Part shown: positions 33,445-41,334 of the stretch, in pieces | Position numbering within the stretch: position 1 is the first letter of the stretch | How the letters are laid out: each line of letters starts with the position of its first letter | NCBI GenBank assembly: GCA_963767285.1 | Contig: CAVYDJ010000002.1 | Location: forward strand, 248,001-312,000 | Reading direction: 5' to 3' | DNA length: 64,000 nt | DNA from: WHSW01 sp963767285 | GTDB lineage: Bacteria; Actinomycetota; Thermoleophilia; Solirubrobacterales; 70-9 | Program-made: the position numbers and the translations under genes | Notes under the pieces: generated by a model | The model's database searches: none | What the model saw: the letters and a program-made list of their open reading frames with translations, nothing else | Told to the model about the DNA's origin: nothing

Positions 33445-33945
33445 ATGGACTTCTCGCGGCTGAACACCGGGCGGGTTGCCGTCGGCGCGATCGCCTCGCT
33501 GCTGCTGATCGTCACGATCCTCTTCCTGCCCTGGTACGGGTACGACCTCACCGACGAGATCGCGAAGACCTCCGATCCCGACGATTGGATCTGCGGCGTC
33601 AACGAGACCTCGTGCACGGCATTCGAGACGTTTCCGATCCTGCGCTGGCTGCTGTTGCTGACGGCCCTCGCTCCCCTGATCCTGGCCTACATCCTGGTCC
33701 GCGGCCACAAGCTGTCCTACCCGCCGGGAGAGATGACGATGATCTCCGGCTTCACTGCGGCCGTCCTGATCTTCTACAACGGGGTCATCGACAAGCCCGG
33801 CAAGGGGCCGGCCGAGATCGGCCTCACCCTCGAGTGGGGCTACTGGGTCGCGCTGCTCGCGGCGCTCGTGATCGCCGGGGTCGGTTTCACCCGCTCGCTG
33901 GAGAGCGGACCGAAGAAGACCCGAAAAGCCCCCGGAACCGTCTAG
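33445..33945 (+). CDS. Four-helix membrane protein of unknown function
   Basis: A 166-residue protein that I do not recognise. Helices lie at about 10-30, 66-88, 96-112 and 132-150. Between the first and second is an outside loop of about 35 residues with two cysteines (DWICGVNETSC) able to form a disulfide. The tail is basic (GPKKTRKAPGTV). The layout recalls small actinobacterial proteins of the ESPR- or YIP1-like kind, but no specific family is evident. It is expressed from the symmetrical promoter shared with the LLM oxidoreductase and lies 35 bases before glpX. Confidence 0.72.
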   Translation: MDFSRLNTGRVAVGAIASLLLIVTILFLPWYGYDLTDEIAKTSDPDDWICGVNETSCTAFETFPILRWLLLLTALAPLILAYILVRGHKLSYPPGEMTMISGFTAAVLIFYNGVIDKPGKGPAEIGLTLEWGYWVALLAALVIAGVGFTRSLESGPKKTRKAPGTV

Positions 33946-33980
33946 TTCAGCGAGAGCGGCCGCTCTATACGCTGGTGGCA

Positions 33981-34994
33981 ATGGGAGTGATCTCGCACGA
34001 CGTCCGCTCGGGGACGAAGCCCGATCGCAACCTCGCGCTGGAGCTGGTCCGCGTCACCGAGGCGGCCGCGCTCGCCGCGTCGCGCTGGGTCGGCCGGGGC
34101 GAGAAGGAATCCGCCGACGGCGCCGCGGTCGACGCGATGCGCCTGCTGCTCGACACGGTGCCGATGGACGGCGTCGTGGTGATCGGCGAGGGCGAGAAGG
34201 ACGAGGCGCCGATGCTCTACAACGGCGAGTCCATCGGCGACGGCAGCCCACCCGAGGTCGATATCGCCGTCGACCCGCTCGAGGGCACGACGCTGACCGC
34301 CCGCGGCATGCCGTCGGCGCTTTCGGTGATCGCGCTCGCCGAGCGCGGGACGATGTTCGATCCCGGCCCCTGCGTCTACATGGAGAAAATCGCCGGCAAC
34401 TCGGAGATCGCCGACTGTCTCAGCCTCGATGACCCGCTGACTACGGTGATCGAGCGGGTGGCCGAGCGCAAGGGCAAGGCGGTCGGCGACGTCACCGTGA
34501 TCATGCTCGACCGGCCCCGCCATGAGGAGCAGGTCGCCGCGATCCGCGAGCTCGGCGCCCGGATCCGGTTCATCTCCGACGGCGATGTCTCGGCCGCCCT
34601 GTTCGCGGTCTCCTCCGACGCCGGCGTCGACCTGCTGTGGGGGATCGGCGGCACCCCCGAGGGTGTGATCTCCGCGGCGGCGATCAAGTGCATCGGCGGC
34701 CAGCTGCTCGGCAAGCTCTGGCCCCGTGACGACGACGAGCGCCAGGCTGCGCTCGATGCCGGCTACGACCTGGACGAGACCCTCGACGTCGACCGCCTCG
34801 TCTCCGGTGAGGACGTCTTCTTCGCGGCCACAGGGGTCACCGATGGCGAGCTGCTGCACGGCGTCCGGATCAGCCGGGGCAAGGCGACCACCGAGTCGCT
34901 GGTGATGCGATCGCGCTCCGGCACCGTCCGCACCGTCAGCGCCCGCCACGACCAGGCGAAGCTGCGCGCGGTCACCGGGGGCCGCTATGGCTGA
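33981..34994 (+). CDS. glpX: Fructose-1,6-bisphosphatase, class II
   Basis: Gluconeogenic phosphatase converting fructose 1,6-bisphosphate to fructose 6-phosphate; 337 residues. Metal and substrate motifs are clear: GEGEKDEAPMLYNGE from 69, VDPLEGTTL at 97-105, and RHEEQVAAIRELGARI. This is the GlpX form used by most actinobacteria. ATG 33981 begins the canonical N-terminus (LALELVRVTEAAALAASRW); the much longer frame upstream belongs to other genes. TATACG about ten bases upstream may be the -10 box. It overlaps the next gene by eight bases. Confidence 0.93.
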   Translation: MGVISHDVRSGTKPDRNLALELVRVTEAAALAASRWVGRGEKESADGAAVDAMRLLLDTVPMDGVVVIGEGEKDEAPMLYNGESIGDGSPPEVDIAVDPLEGTTLTARGMPSALSVIALAERGTMFDPGPCVYMEKIAGNSEIADCLSLDDPLTTVIERVAERKGKAVGDVTVIMLDRPRHEEQVAAIRELGARIRFISDGDVSAALFAVSSDAGVDLLWGIGGTPEGVISAAAIKCIGGQLLGKLWPRDDDERQAALDAGYDLDETLDVDRLVSGEDVFFAATGVTDGELLHGVRISRGKATTESLVMRSRSGTVRTVSARHDQAKLRAVTGGRYG

Positions 34995-35898
34995 GCCGGC
35001 GGTCCTGGTCGCCGGGGCGACCGGCTACATCGGCGGACTGCTGACGCGGGCCCTGCGCTCGGACGGCGAGCCGGTTCGCTGTCTGGCGCGCGATCCGTCG
35101 CGGGCCGGCGACCTGACGAGGATCGGCGCCGAGGTCGTCCGCGGCGACGTGCTCGAGGCGGACACGCTGGGTCCCGCGCTCGATGGGATCCGGACCGCCT
35201 ATTACCTGGTCCATTCGATGGGGAGGGGGGCCGACGGGGACTTCGCGGCGCGAGACCGCGCCGCGGCGACGAACTTCGCCGATGCCGCCGTGGCGGCCGG
35301 GGTCGAGCGCCTGATCTACCTCGGCGGCGTCGGTGAGCCGGGCTCCCCGCACCTGCGCAGCCGCCATCAGACCGCTGAGATCCTGGCCGCCTCGGAGATC
35401 CCGCTGACGTACTTTCGCGCCGCCGCCGTGATCGGTGCCGGCAGCGAGTCGTTCCGCGTCGTCTACTACCTGGTCAAGCGCCTGCCGGCGATGGTCACCC
35501 CGCGCTGGGTCGAGACGCGGACCCAGCCCATCGCGGTCGCCGACGTCGTCGGCTACCTGCGGGCTTCGCCCTCGCTGCGGGCGACCGCCGGCCGCGAGAT
35601 CGAGATCGGGGGGCCGGAGGTGACCACCTACGGCGGGATGATGGACGAGATGGCGCGGGCACTCGACCGCCGTTCGCCGCTGCGGATCGGTGTCCCGCTG
35701 CTCACCCCGCGCCTCTCGTCGCTGTGGATCGGCCTCGTGACGCCGGTCGACGCGGGAGTCGCGAGGCCACTGGTCGAGGGCCTGGCGACCGAGACCGTCG
35801 TCTGCGACCAGACCGGGATGGCCCTCTTCGAGGTCGAGCCGACACCCCTCGCCGAGGCGATGCGCGCCGCGCTCGCCGAGCCGGGTGCACCGGGCTAG
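34987..35898 (+). CDS. NAD(P)-binding NmrA/atypical SDR-type reductase
   Basis: A 303-residue protein with the dinucleotide-binding motif GATGYIGGLL at 10-19, then RCLARDPSRAGDL, typical of atypical SDRs that prefer NADP. The segments YYLVHSMGRGADGDFAARDR and RLIYLGGVGEP are shared with YcfA/DUF2867-type reductases. The C-terminal 60 residues contain a long hydrophobic stretch (LLTPRLSSLWIGLVTPV), so membrane association is possible. Substrate unknown. It starts inside the end of glpX and ends in a four-base convergent overlap with dinB. Confidence 0.8.
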   Translation: MAEPAVLVAGATGYIGGLLTRALRSDGEPVRCLARDPSRAGDLTRIGAEVVRGDVLEADTLGPALDGIRTAYYLVHSMGRGADGDFAARDRAAATNFADAAVAAGVERLIYLGGVGEPGSPHLRSRHQTAEILAASEIPLTYFRAAAVIGAGSESFRVVYYLVKRLPAMVTPRWVETRTQPIAVADVVGYLRASPSLRATAGREIEIGGPEVTTYGGMMDEMARALDRRSPLRIGVPLLTPRLSSLWIGLVTPVDAGVARPLVEGLATETVVCDQTGMALFEVEPTPLAEAMRAALAEPGAPG

Positions 35899-37100
35899 TC
35901 GAGCTCCGGTTCCTCGCCGGGGAACAGCCACGGCTGGGCGCTGCGCCGCCCGAGCAGCACCGCGCGGGTGACGGAGCGGGCGCCGTAGCGGTCGCGGAGC
36001 TCGTCGAGCGCGGAGTCGACAGCGCGTGCCCGGCCGTCGATGTCGAGCTGCACGCCCTCGCCGCGCCCCTGCAGGTTGGTGACCGCGATCCCGAGCAGCG
36101 TGACGCCGCGTCGCTCGATGGTCGGCATCGCCGCCGCCAGCAGCCCGCGCGCGACGGCCAGGATCGGCTTCGTGGCCGCCGTCGCCTTCGGCAGCGTCCG
36201 GGATCGCGAGGCGCGCTTGTAGTCACCGAAGCGGATCCGCAGGCAAACGGTCCGCCCGGCCCGGCCACCGGACCGCATCCGCCGGGTCACCCGGTCGACC
36301 AGACCGACGACGACGGCGTCGAGCTCGGCCGGCGACCAATGCCGGTTGCCCAGCGCCGACTGCGAGCCGACCGAGCGCCGGCCGGCGGTCCGGCGCACGC
36401 GGCGCGGATCGCGCGCCCAGGCGAGCGCGTGCAGCTTGCGGCCGAGCGCGTTGCCGAGCAGCGCGATCAGCGCCGTCTCGGAGAGCTCGGCGACGTCTTG
36501 CACCCGCGAGATCCCGAGCCCGTGGAGCTTCTCGGCGGTTGCCGGGCCGACGCCCCAGAGCCGCTCGACCTCGAGCGGGTGCAGGAAGGCGAGCTCGCGG
36601 TCGGGCGGGACGACGAGCAGGCCGTCCGGCTTTGCGACCTGGCTCGCCACCTTCGCCAGCGACTTCGTCCGCGCGACGCCGACGCTGAGCGGCAAGCCGA
36701 CCTGCCGGCGGACGTCGCGGCGCAGCCCTTCGGCTATCCCGGCGGCCGTGCCCTTGATCCGCTCCAGCCCGCTGACATCGAGGAAGGCCTCGTCGATCGA
36801 AAGCGCCTCGACCACGGGCGCCGCCTCCTCGAACACCTCGAACACCTGGCGACTCGCCTCCACGTAGGCGGCAAAGCTCGGCTCGACGACGATGAGGTCC
36901 GGGCAGAGTTCCCGCGCACGACGCCCGCCCATCGCCGAGCGCACCCCCCGCGCGCGGGCCTCGTAGCTGGCGGCGAGGACCACGCCGCCGCCCACCACCA
37001 CCGGCCGGCCGCGCAGCCGCGGATCGTCGCGCTGAGCGACCGACGCAAAGAACGCGTCGAGGTCGGCGTGCAGGATCGTGGCCTGATCGGACACGAACAT
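35895..37100 (-). CDS. dinB: DNA polymerase IV (Y family)
   Basis: Error-prone translesion polymerase of 401 residues. The catalytic carboxylates are in HADLDAFFASV (Asp 13) and SIDEAFLDV (Asp 103, Glu 104). The steric and fingers segment VVVGGGVVLAASYEARARGV is typical, followed by the HhH thumb (LWGVGPATAEKLHGLGI) and the little-finger domain. No full beta-clamp motif is obvious at the C-terminus (QPWLFPGEE may serve). The start codon lies inside a perfect LexA-type palindrome, so SOS control is expected. Confidence 0.92.
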   Translation of the reverse strand: MFVSDQATILHADLDAFFASVAQRDDPRLRGRPVVVGGGVVLAASYEARARGVRSAMGGRRARELCPDLIVVEPSFAAYVEASRQVFEVFEEAAPVVEALSIDEAFLDVSGLERIKGTAAGIAEGLRRDVRRQVGLPLSVGVARTKSLAKVASQVAKPDGLLVVPPDRELAFLHPLEVERLWGVGPATAEKLHGLGISRVQDVAELSETALIALLGNALGRKLHALAWARDPRRVRRTAGRRSVGSQSALGNRHWSPAELDAVVVGLVDRVTRRMRSGGRAGRTVCLRIRFGDYKRASRSRTLPKATAATKPILAVARGLLAAAMPTIERRGVTLLGIAVTNLQGRGEGVQLDIDGRARAVDSALDELRDRYGARSVTRAVLLGRRSAQPWLFPGEEPELD

Positions 37101-37107
37101 ATGTTCG
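37094..37107. promoter_or_regulatory. LexA (SOS) box over the dinB start codon
   Basis: CGAAC-ATAT-GTTCG is a perfect palindrome matching the actinobacterial/Gram-positive SOS box (CGAACnnnnGTTCG). The dinB ATG (37100-37098) is inside it, so bound LexA would block start of transcription or elongation. Confidence 0.8.
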
Positions 37108-37140
37108 CACGCCTCACCGTCCGGAGCAAGCGGGGCCCCG

Positions 37141-38040
37141 CTACTCGTCCTGGTCCGCGAAGGCCCGCGCCCGGTCCTCCTCCAGCGACCCGGTCTCGTG
37201 GAACTCGAACCGCAGCGCGTTGATCACCGCGCCGGCTAGCAGCCCCAGGCTGACGAGGTAGAACCAGACCAGGGCGATGAGGATGAAGCCGAGCGCGCCG
37301 CCCAGCTGGTCGATGTTCGACTGCCCGAGGTAGAACGGGAAGATCCCGTTCGCGATCGCCGTGGTCACGGTGACGAACAGGGCTCCCGGCCAGACCCCCC
37401 TCCAGGGGATGTGACCCTTCGGGACCACGTAGTAGATCAGGGCGCAGATCGCGAACGTGACGAGTAGCGCGACGCCGAGCACCGCGGCGCTGCGCAGGCC
37501 GCCGATCTCGTCGAGCCCGAACGGCAGGTTCTCGGCGCCGCTGGCCAGCACCCCCTCCGCGACCGGGACGACGACGCTGGCGGCGAGGAAGGCGATCACC
37601 ACCAGGAGCATCACCAGGGCGAAGCGCTTCTGCTCGACCCAGCCGCGGCACTCGACGTGGTAGATGCGGCAGAAGGCGGTGTCCATCGCGCCCCAGAACG
37701 AGGCGCCGATCCAGATCGCGCCGATCGCGGCGACCACCCCGATCGTCGTAGAGCTGTCGCGGATCCGGTCGATGATGCTGGTCAGCGAGCTCTGTTCGGC
37801 CGCCGGGAAGATGCTCTGCAGGTCGCGGAGCACGCTCGCCTCGACGTCGGGATTCTGGATCACCTGGCCGAAGATGAACAGGACCAGGAGCGCGAACGGG
37901 AACAGCGCCAGCGCCAGGTTGTAGGCGATCATCGCCGAGAGGCCGGTGATGTTCTCCCGGTAGGCGCGCTCCCAGAAGACGCGCAGGAACCTCGCGGGCC
38001 GGGTGTCCGAGACCGACCCGCCGGTGCGCGCGACGCTCAA
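37141..38040 (-). CDS. YihY/BrkB-family membrane protein
   Basis: Integral membrane protein of 299 residues with about six helices. Family features are the N-terminal WERAYRENITGLSAMIAYNLALALFP region, the central IGASFWGAMDTAFCRIYHV segment and the VPKGHIPWRGVWPGALFVT loop. The YihY family was once called ribonuclease BN, but that assignment was withdrawn; the function is unknown. It starts at TTG 38040 in a TTGA overlap with the H1-like gene, so the two are translated together. The acidic tail is cytoplasmic. Confidence 0.85.
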   Translation of the reverse strand: MSVARTGGSVSDTRPARFLRVFWERAYRENITGLSAMIAYNLALALFPFALLVLFIFGQVIQNPDVEASVLRDLQSIFPAAEQSSLTSIIDRIRDSSTTIGVVAAIGAIWIGASFWGAMDTAFCRIYHVECRGWVEQKRFALVMLLVVIAFLAASVVVPVAEGVLASGAENLPFGLDEIGGLRSAAVLGVALLVTFAICALIYYVVPKGHIPWRGVWPGALFVTVTTAIANGIFPFYLGQSNIDQLGGALGFILIALVWFYLVSLGLLAGAVINALRFEFHETGSLEEDRARAFADQDE

Positions 38041-38423
38041 CTTCGCTCCGAGTTCCCCCGCAGGGTCTCGATCGTCTTGCTGAGCAGCCGAACCCCCACG
38101 GTTGCCGCCTCGGCCGCTGCCGCGACGCCGGCCCAGGCGATGTCCTCGAGCCCGTTCCCGGACTCGCGCTCGGCGGTCGCAGCCTCGCCCGGCGTCGGCG
38201 CCGGCTTCGGGCGGGGCTTGGCGCTCGCCTTGGTGGCGGCCTTCGCCGTCGTCTTCGGCTTCGCCGGCCTCTTCGCGGCCGGCTTCGCCGCCTTGCGCGG
38301 CTTGGCGGCGGCGTCGCGCCGCGGGCTGCGCCCTCCGGGGCGCGCGTCCGGCAGGTTGCCGAACACGCTGCCCTGCGGCGCGTCGGGCTGGAGCTCGGCT
38401 GGATCGGACGGACGGTCGCTCAT
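38037..38423 (-). CDS. Histone H1-like basic protein
   Basis: A 128-residue protein with a strongly basic, low-complexity middle (about 40-85) made of lysine, alanine, proline and arginine in AKPxKAA-type repeats, as in eukaryotic H1 tails and bacterial H1-like or HupB tails. The C-terminal 45 residues form an amphipathic helix (NGLEDIAWAGVAAAAEAATVGVRLLSKTIETL). There is no HU domain, so this is not HupB. ATG 38423 is chosen because residues further upstream lie in the rpoD promoter region. Its end overlaps yihY. A DNA-binding or membrane-tethered role is only a guess. Confidence 0.62.
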   Translation of the reverse strand: MSDRPSDPAELQPDAPQGSVFGNLPDARPGGRSPRRDAAAKPRKAAKPAAKRPAKPKTTAKAATKASAKPRPKPAPTPGEAATAERESGNGLEDIAWAGVAAAAEAATVGVRLLSKTIETLRGNSERS

Positions 38424-38772
38424 TGGGTGTATTCCATCACGGGCGCGGTCCTGATTCGCCGTCACTTCGGCCGGGTACCGGTGTTCGACATCGTCCCGGC
38501 ATTGCACGCACGCCGTCGGGGGGCGGAAACAGCCCGCAAACAGCGAATGGCCCGTTGACTTCGATTTTCCGCCGACTACACTTGCAAACACGCGATTGAG
38601 CTCTGCCACGTGCTGAAACGAGAGGGCTCCCGGCAGGGCAGGCGAACGGCTACTCGACGAATTAAGGGGCTTAGCGGCGCTCTGCTATCGCCCCCGAGTT
38701 GGTAGCCGATAGTGACCACGCAGAAGATTTTTCACCGGATGCACGAACGAGGAAGGAAGACCTAGGCACGCG
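38424..38772 (+). other. Intergenic region and leader upstream of rpoD
   Basis: A 349-base gap. It contains a strong promoter (38555-38582) and then about 180 bases of transcribed leader. Within the leader are GC-rich stretches able to form local hairpins (for example around 38612-38640), a second AT-richer patch (AGATTTTTCACC near 38725) and the rpoD ribosome site. I do not recognise a riboswitch or tRNA. Nothing coding is convincing on either strand. Confidence 0.5.
38555..38582 (+). promoter_or_regulatory. Housekeeping-type promoter for rpoD
   Basis: TTGACT (38555-38560), a 16-base spacer, then TACACT (38577-38582). This is the best -35/-10 pair in the window. Transcription would begin near 38589 and give a leader of about 184 bases before ATG 38773. 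Confidence 0.7.
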
Positions 38773-39876
38773 ATGCTGATCACCGAACTTCAGGAGCTCG
38801 AAGAGGTCAAGAACCTCGTCACCAAGGGCCAGGCCGTCGGCGTGGTCGCCTATGGCGAGGTCGCCGCGGCGCTCGCCGAGGTCGACGTCGACGAGGGCGA
38901 CATCGAGGAGCTCTACGGCTACCTCGAGGGCCAGGGCGTCGAGATGGTCGACGACGTCGATCCCGCCCAGACCTCGTCCCCGGACTCCGAGCGCGCCGAG
39001 CCGAAGCGCGGCAAGCGCCGCAAGTCGGCCGCGCTCGACCTGAAGCCGGACATGACCACGGACTCGTTGCAGCTGTTCCTCAAGGACATCGGCAAGGTCC
39101 GCCTGCTGACCGCTCAGGAGGAGGTCGACCTCGCGAAGCGGATCGAGCGCGGCGACCTCGACGCGAAGCAGAAGATGGTCGAGTCCAACCTCCGTCTGGT
39201 CGTCTCGATCGCCAAGAACTACCGCAACCAGGGCCTGCCGTTCCTCGACCTGATCCAGGAGGGCACGCTCGGCCTCGTCCGCGCCGCGGAGAAGTTCGAC
39301 TACCGCAAGGGCTTCAAGTTCTCCACCTACGCGACCTGGTGGATCCGCCAGGCGATCGCACGCGCGCTCGCCGACAAGGCCCGCACGATTCGGATCCCCG
39401 TGCACGTGGTCGAGAAGCTCAACAAGATCGGCCGCGCGGAGCGCAAGCTGGTCACCGAGCTCGGCCGTGAGCCGACCCCCGACGAGATCGCCGAGGTCAC
39501 CGGCATCGACCCCGAGGAGGTCGACCAGATCAAGCGCTCGGCGCAGGCCCCGGTCTCGCTGGAGAAGCCGGTCGGCGACGAGGAGGAGTCGGAGTTCGGC
39601 CAGTTCATCGCCGACGAGAAGGCCGAGTCGCCCTTCGAGCGCGCGGCCGACCTGCTCACCAAGGAGGCCCTGCGCGAGGCGCTGGAGAACCTCTCCTACC
39701 GCGAGCGCCGCGTGCTCGAGCTGCGCTACGGGCTCGGCGGCGAGCATCCGCGGACCCTCGACGAGGTCGGGCGGACGTTCAACGTCACCCGCGAGCGGAT
39801 CCGCCAGATCGAGAATCAGTCGCTGAAGAAGCTCCAGTCCCTCGCGGAGGCTCAGAAGCTCCGTGAGGTTGCGTAG
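38773..39876 (+). CDS. rpoD: Primary sigma factor RpoD/SigA
   Basis: Principal RNA polymerase sigma factor, 367 residues. Region 1.1-like helices are at 1-60 (LQELEEVKNLVTKGQAVGVV). Region 1.2 begins at DSLQLFLKDIGKV and region 2 is typical (NLRLVVSIAKNYRNQGLPFL; FSTYATWWIRQAI). Region 3 contains RTIRIPVHVVEKLNKI, and region 4 ends with the TRERIRQIENQSLKKL helix-turn-helix that reads -35 boxes. The intact regions 1.1 and 4.2 mark it as the primary factor. Ribosome site AAGGAAG lies 17 bases upstream. A -35/-10 promoter is 190 bases upstream. Confidence 0.95.
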   Translation: MLITELQELEEVKNLVTKGQAVGVVAYGEVAAALAEVDVDEGDIEELYGYLEGQGVEMVDDVDPAQTSSPDSERAEPKRGKRRKSAALDLKPDMTTDSLQLFLKDIGKVRLLTAQEEVDLAKRIERGDLDAKQKMVESNLRLVVSIAKNYRNQGLPFLDLIQEGTLGLVRAAEKFDYRKGFKFSTYATWWIRQAIARALADKARTIRIPVHVVEKLNKIGRAERKLVTELGREPTPDEIAEVTGIDPEEVDQIKRSAQAPVSLEKPVGDEEESEFGQFIADEKAESPFERAADLLTKEALREALENLSYRERRVLELRYGLGGEHPRTLDEVGRTFNVTRERIRQIENQSLKKLQSLAEAQKLREVA

Positions 39877-41296
39877 CAGCACCCGCCGGCGAATCGCGCT
39901 CGCAACGGTCGCGGCCGTCGCGGCCGTCCCGGGTTCGGCCTTGGCGGCCGAGCCGCTTCGCGCGGACCCGGTCGTGATCGCGGGTTCGGCGCTGCCGCAC
40001 CTCGGCGGGGTGACCGCCGACGCGCTCGTCGCCTTCCGCTACCGCGACGCCAGGCGCGAAAAGGGGCGCTGGAAGCAGGTCCCGGTGCAGCTCGACGAGC
40101 GCAAGCCGGTCGACTTCGGCTCCCAGCCGCCGAACAACGCGGCCGCCGGCGTCGACGAAACGGTCTACGGCACCGCGCCGATCGGCGTCTCGGTGGTCCA
40201 GTACGCCGATCCCGAGACGTTCGTCGGCGCCGACCCGGTGGCCGGGTTGGACGGCGACGACGAGGTCGCGCTGATCGCGTCCGACGCAGGCGACAGGGCG
40301 GGCAAGCGGAGCAAGCGCCCGCAGGGCACGGCCGGGTCGCCGACGGCGGTCAAGGTCGCGGATCCGCTCGACGGCTCGAAGGCATACGTCTATCTCTACC
40401 GGTCGAAGGGTGAGCTCGACCCGACCGCCGGCAAGGACTACGTCGACTACCGGTTCCGCCTCACGAGCGGCGCCTACCGGACCACCTACCGCCGCGCCGA
40501 CGGCCCGAACCCCGAGACCTCGACGGTCACCACCGGCGGGTACGAGGTCGGCTTCTCCGACCGCTGGTTCTACGACACGCTCGCGATCACCGCCGGCGGG
40601 GCGAGCGGGGTCGAGCTGCTGGACGGCTTCAAGTTCGGCTTCGCCCCCAACTCCTGCACCCGCAGCGAGGCGACCTTCAACGACGCCGAGGGCGCCTTCG
40701 TCGCCAACCTGGACGGGCCGGTGCGGGCGATCCGCTCCTACGTCGGGGCGAACAGCGGCCCGTTGACCGAGCGCACCCACGTCTTCTATCCGGACCGCCA
40801 CCTGATCATCACCGATCTGCGCGTGCACCCGATCACCGGCGCGCTCACCTTCCATGACCTCAGCGCCGCGGGGGTCGGGATGACCTACATCGACTCGTTC
40901 GATCCGGCCGGCGCGACCGTCGACGGGAACCCGGAGGCGCTCGCGGACGCGGTGCCCGCATGGCGCGCGTGGACGGGGCCGCAGGGGTCGCTCTTCTCGG
41001 CCGACCGCGCGGAGGGCGACATCGCCGGCCTCTTGCTGGCCGCCGCTCACAACTGGTACCTCGACGATTCGACCCCGGACAGCGCCCAGTGCTGGGGCGA
41101 CGCGCAGGCTTACGGCCAGGGCGGGCTGCGATCGACCGCCGCCTTCCCGAACACCGACCCGCGACAGCCACCCGCCGCGAACCTGCGCCTGACGACGACC
41201 GACGTCGTCGCAGCGCCGGGAATGACGCCGGCGGCCGCCGATCGCATCTCGCAGGCGATCGACGCGCCGCTGCGGATCCAGGTCAAGGGCGGCTAG
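39863..41296 (+). CDS. Exported protein of unknown function
   Basis: A 477-residue protein starting at GTG 39863, overlapping the end of rpoD by 14 bases. The signal peptide follows several arginines (STRRRIALATVAAVAAVPGSALA), possibly Tat. The mature part has a beta-rich pattern with repeated strands (YVDYRFRLTSGAYRTTYRRADG; GYEVGFSDRWFYDTL) and one cysteine pair candidate (NSCTRSE and AQCWGD). The start RLRS may instead be TTG 39869. I recognise no family. Similar exported proteins upstream of sulfatases suggest a polysaccharide context, but this is only positional. Confidence 0.7.
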   Translation: MRLRSSTRRRIALATVAAVAAVPGSALAAEPLRADPVVIAGSALPHLGGVTADALVAFRYRDARREKGRWKQVPVQLDERKPVDFGSQPPNNAAAGVDETVYGTAPIGVSVVQYADPETFVGADPVAGLDGDDEVALIASDAGDRAGKRSKRPQGTAGSPTAVKVADPLDGSKAYVYLYRSKGELDPTAGKDYVDYRFRLTSGAYRTTYRRADGPNPETSTVTTGGYEVGFSDRWFYDTLAITAGGASGVELLDGFKFGFAPNSCTRSEATFNDAEGAFVANLDGPVRAIRSYVGANSGPLTERTHVFYPDRHLIITDLRVHPITGALTFHDLSAAGVGMTYIDSFDPAGATVDGNPEALADAVPAWRAWTGPQGSLFSADRAEGDIAGLLLAAAHNWYLDDSTPDSAQCWGDAQAYGQGGLRSTAAFPNTDPRQPPAANLRLTTTDVVAAPGMTPAAADRISQAIDAPLRIQVKGG

Positions 41297-41320
41297 CCCC
41301 CGCCGGCGCTGCCACCTGGC

Positions 41321-41326
41321 TACCGT
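41321..41326 (+). promoter_or_regulatory. Leaderless -10 box (TACCGT) for the sulfatase
   Basis: TACCGT ends eight bases before GTG 41335. Confidence 0.5.
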
Positions 41327-41334
41327 TCGCGGCC

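Noticed and set aside
37141..38040. Ribonuclease BN assignment for the YihY protein
   Set aside because: That historical name was withdrawn for the family; the sequence is a multi-helix membrane protein without nuclease motifs.
40960..41334. Longer sulfatase start at 40960
   Set aside because: The added 125 residues overlap the upstream gene in another frame and precede the signal peptide; GTG 41335 follows a -10-like box.
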